Source: Erwinia sp. SLM-02
GTDB lineage: Bacteria; Pseudomonadota; Gammaproteobacteria; Enterobacterales; Enterobacteriaceae
Length of the DNA stretch: 64,000 nt
NCBI RefSeq assembly: GCF_037450285.1
Contig: NZ_JAQISN010000001.1
Coordinates: 1,860,001 to 1,924,000 of the forward strand
Direction: 5' to 3'
Shown here: in pieces, positions 62,844 through 64,000 of the stretch
Numbering within the stretch: position 1 is the first letter of the stretch
Layout: every line of letters begins with the position of its first letter
Notes under the pieces: model-generated
Database searches by the model: none
The model's input: the letters and a program-made list of their open reading frames with translations, nothing else
Told to the model about the DNA's origin: nothing
Translations under genes and position numbers: made by a program

Positions 62844-63302
62844 ATGCAACTGACTGATTACCTGATTTTGCTGTTTATTGTTTTGATTCTGCTCTACGCC
62901 ATTTACGACGAGCTGATCATGCCGCGCCTTAACGGCCCGACGCATCTGAAGATCCTGCTACAGCGGCGGACCAAGCTCGACAGCCTGATATTCATCGGCC
63001 TGCTGGCCATCCTGCTCTATCAGAACCTGCGCGTACAGGGGCCACAGCTAACCACGCTGCTGCTGCTGGCGCTGGGTGCGATGGCGGTATGGCTGTTCTG
63101 GATCCGCGCGCCCAAGCTGCTGCTGAAAGAGCACGGTTTCTTTTTTGCCAATGTCTTTATCACCTGGGATCGTATCAGCGCGATAAATCTGTCTGAGGAT
63201 GGCGTGCTGGTCATCACGCTGGAAAATCGTCGCCTGCTGATCTACGTCCGCAGGCTGGACGATCTGGAGACAATCTACAAGTTTATGCTGGAGAGTCGCT
63301 GA
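62844..63302 (+). CDS. yobD: DUF986 family membrane protein YobD
   Basis: A 152-residue inner-membrane protein (E. coli YobD 152) with about three hydrophobic segments (residues 4-22, 45-62 and 68-88) and a cytosolic tail containing NLSEDGVLVITLENRRLLI. Function unknown. The ATG at 62844 gives the conserved start; an open frame upstream overlaps manZ and is not used. Its end overlaps the convergent rlmA end by 20 bp, leaving no room for mntP, which separates them in E. coli. Confidence 0.9.
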   Translation: MQLTDYLILLFIVLILLYAIYDELIMPRLNGPTHLKILLQRRTKLDSLIFIGLLAILLYQNLRVQGPQLTTLLLLALGAMAVWLFWIRAPKLLLKEHGFFFANVFITWDRISAINLSEDGVLVITLENRRLLIYVRRLDDLETIYKFMLESR

Positions 63303-64000
63303 CGGCGGCGTCTGCTTCATCCTGCCGCTGCCACAGCCGCAGGGTGAAATCCGTTTCGCAGGCAAACTCGGTGGTGGTGGCAAGGATACCCCACACCTCA
63401 GGGCGGGCGCGCCAGGCAAACGGCGTCATCTGCAGCAGCGCGGCCGACTCTTCGCTGTTCAGCGTCATGGGATAGCCCAGCGACTGTTCATCAACCAGCG
63501 TGAAGCCGGGCATCGCCTCAACCGCGTTATCGTGCAGCTTGGCATCCTGATAGATCAGCGCTTTGAACTGCAAAAGATGGCGCGGCCCGGGCGTGACGGT
63601 CAGCACAAAGCCCTGCGGCCTGACGACCCTGGCCAGTTCGGCCGCTTTGCAGGGGGCATAAATTCGCAGCACCGCATCAAACTGGTTATCGCTGAACGGC
63701 AGACGATGGCTGGACGCCACGCAGAACTCCACGTTAGCGTAGCGTTTCGCGCCGTAGCGAACGGCGATCTTCGCCACGTCGAGGCCGTAAATCGTCGAGT
63801 CGCTGCGTTTTTCCTGCAGGCTGCTGGCCACGGCCTGGGTGTAGTAGCCTTCGCCACAGCCGATATCCAGCACCTCCACCGCGTTCTGCGGCAGAACTTT
63901 ATCGAGGATCTCACACACCCGCTGCTGCAGCGGCTGATAGTGGCCCGCATCCAGGAAGTTGCGCCGCGCCTGCATCATCTCCGCGCTGTCGCCGGGCTGT
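63283..64000 (-). CDS. rlmA: 23S rRNA (guanine-N1)-methyltransferase RlmA, 5' end outside window
   Basis: An S-adenosylmethionine-dependent enzyme that methylates G745 of 23S rRNA. About 238 C-terminal residues are in the window. The frame runs off the right edge through PGDSAEMMQARR, which matches the E. coli protein from about residue 48. The N-terminal zinc-finger part is therefore outside. The SAM motif EVLDIGCGEGYYTQA and ASSHRLPFSDNQFDAV are visible. The first internal Met at 63978 is not the true start. Confidence 0.94.
   Translation of the reverse strand, partial: QPGDSAEMMQARRNFLDAGHYQPLQQRVCEILDKVLPQNAVEVLDIGCGEGYYTQAVASSLQEKRSDSTIYGLDVAKIAVRYGAKRYANVEFCVASSHRLPFSDNQFDAVLRIYAPCKAAELARVVRPQGFVLTVTPGPRHLLQFKALIYQDAKLHDNAVEAMPGFTLVDEQSLGYPMTLNSEESAALLQMTPFAWRARPEVWGILATTTEFACETDFTLRLWQRQDEADAAVSDSPA

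Overview
The window is a contiguous piece of an enterobacterial chromosome and almost entirely core genome. Most proteins align end to end with Escherichia coli K-12 proteins as I remember them (AdhE, H-NS, GalU, RssB, SppA, GapA, FadR, MinCDE, FadD, SdaA, ManXYZ). The gene order differs, however. ugd and a UDP-glucuronate 4-epimerase sit between hns and galU. The min operon is joined to rnd-fadD. An MltB-like transglycosylase lies between ycgM and ycgL. nhaB, mntP and yoaC are absent from their usual places. This pattern suggests a member of the Erwiniaceae (Erwinia/Pantoea group); the species cannot be read from the sequence alone.

Layout. 1-5.4 kb: ychE, the fermentative alcohol dehydrogenase adhE, thymidine kinase tdk and the nucleoid protein hns. 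5.5-8.8 kb: a co-directional nucleotide-sugar cluster, galU-ugd-uge, making UDP-glucose, UDP-glucuronate and UDP-galacturonate for surface polysaccharides. 9-14.3 kb: rssB-rssA (sigma-S turnover), ychJ, purU, two tRNA-Tyr genes, xthA, and a nudG interrupted by an in-frame amber codon. 14.3-22.7 kb: topB-selD, ydjA, sppA, ansA-pncA, yeaC-msrB. 23-30.5 kb: gapA, yeaD, yeaE, mipA and the kinase operon yeaGH behind a consensus sigma-54 promoter. 30.7-39 kb: the antiporter cvrA, an MFS exporter, the D-alanine catabolism pair dadA-dadX, ycgB and fadR. 39.4-44.6 kb: dsbB, ycgN, ycgM, a lytic transglycosylase, ycgL and the division-site operon minCDE. 44.6-51.1 kb: rnd, fadD, a Slp-family lipoprotein, tsaB and the helicase yoaA, all leftward. 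51.2-51.8 kb: an AT-rich gap holding an easily missed 48-codon zinc-ribbon gene of the YmcF/YnfQ type. 51.8-64 kb: yoaB, yoaH, pabB-nudL, sdaA, an EAL phosphodiesterase, the TerC-family yoaE with a long leader, the mannose PTS operon manXYZ, yobD and the truncated end of rlmA.

Regulatory links inside the window: FadR (encoded at 38.3-39.1 kb) has a good operator match in front of fadD at 47.7 kb. A CRP-like site and a conserved promoter precede gapA. A near-perfect Mlc/NagC-type palindrome precedes manXYZ. A sigma-54 promoter drives yeaGH, and an NtrC-type palindrome lies at the left edge, where oppA would be expected to begin.

I found no insertion sequence, prophage, CRISPR array, integrase, toxin-antitoxin pair or defence island. 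The items most worth a second look are the small zinc-ribbon gene, the nudG amber codon at an inferred Dcm methylation site, the long yoaE leader with an overlapping reading frame, and the loss of nhaB and mntP.
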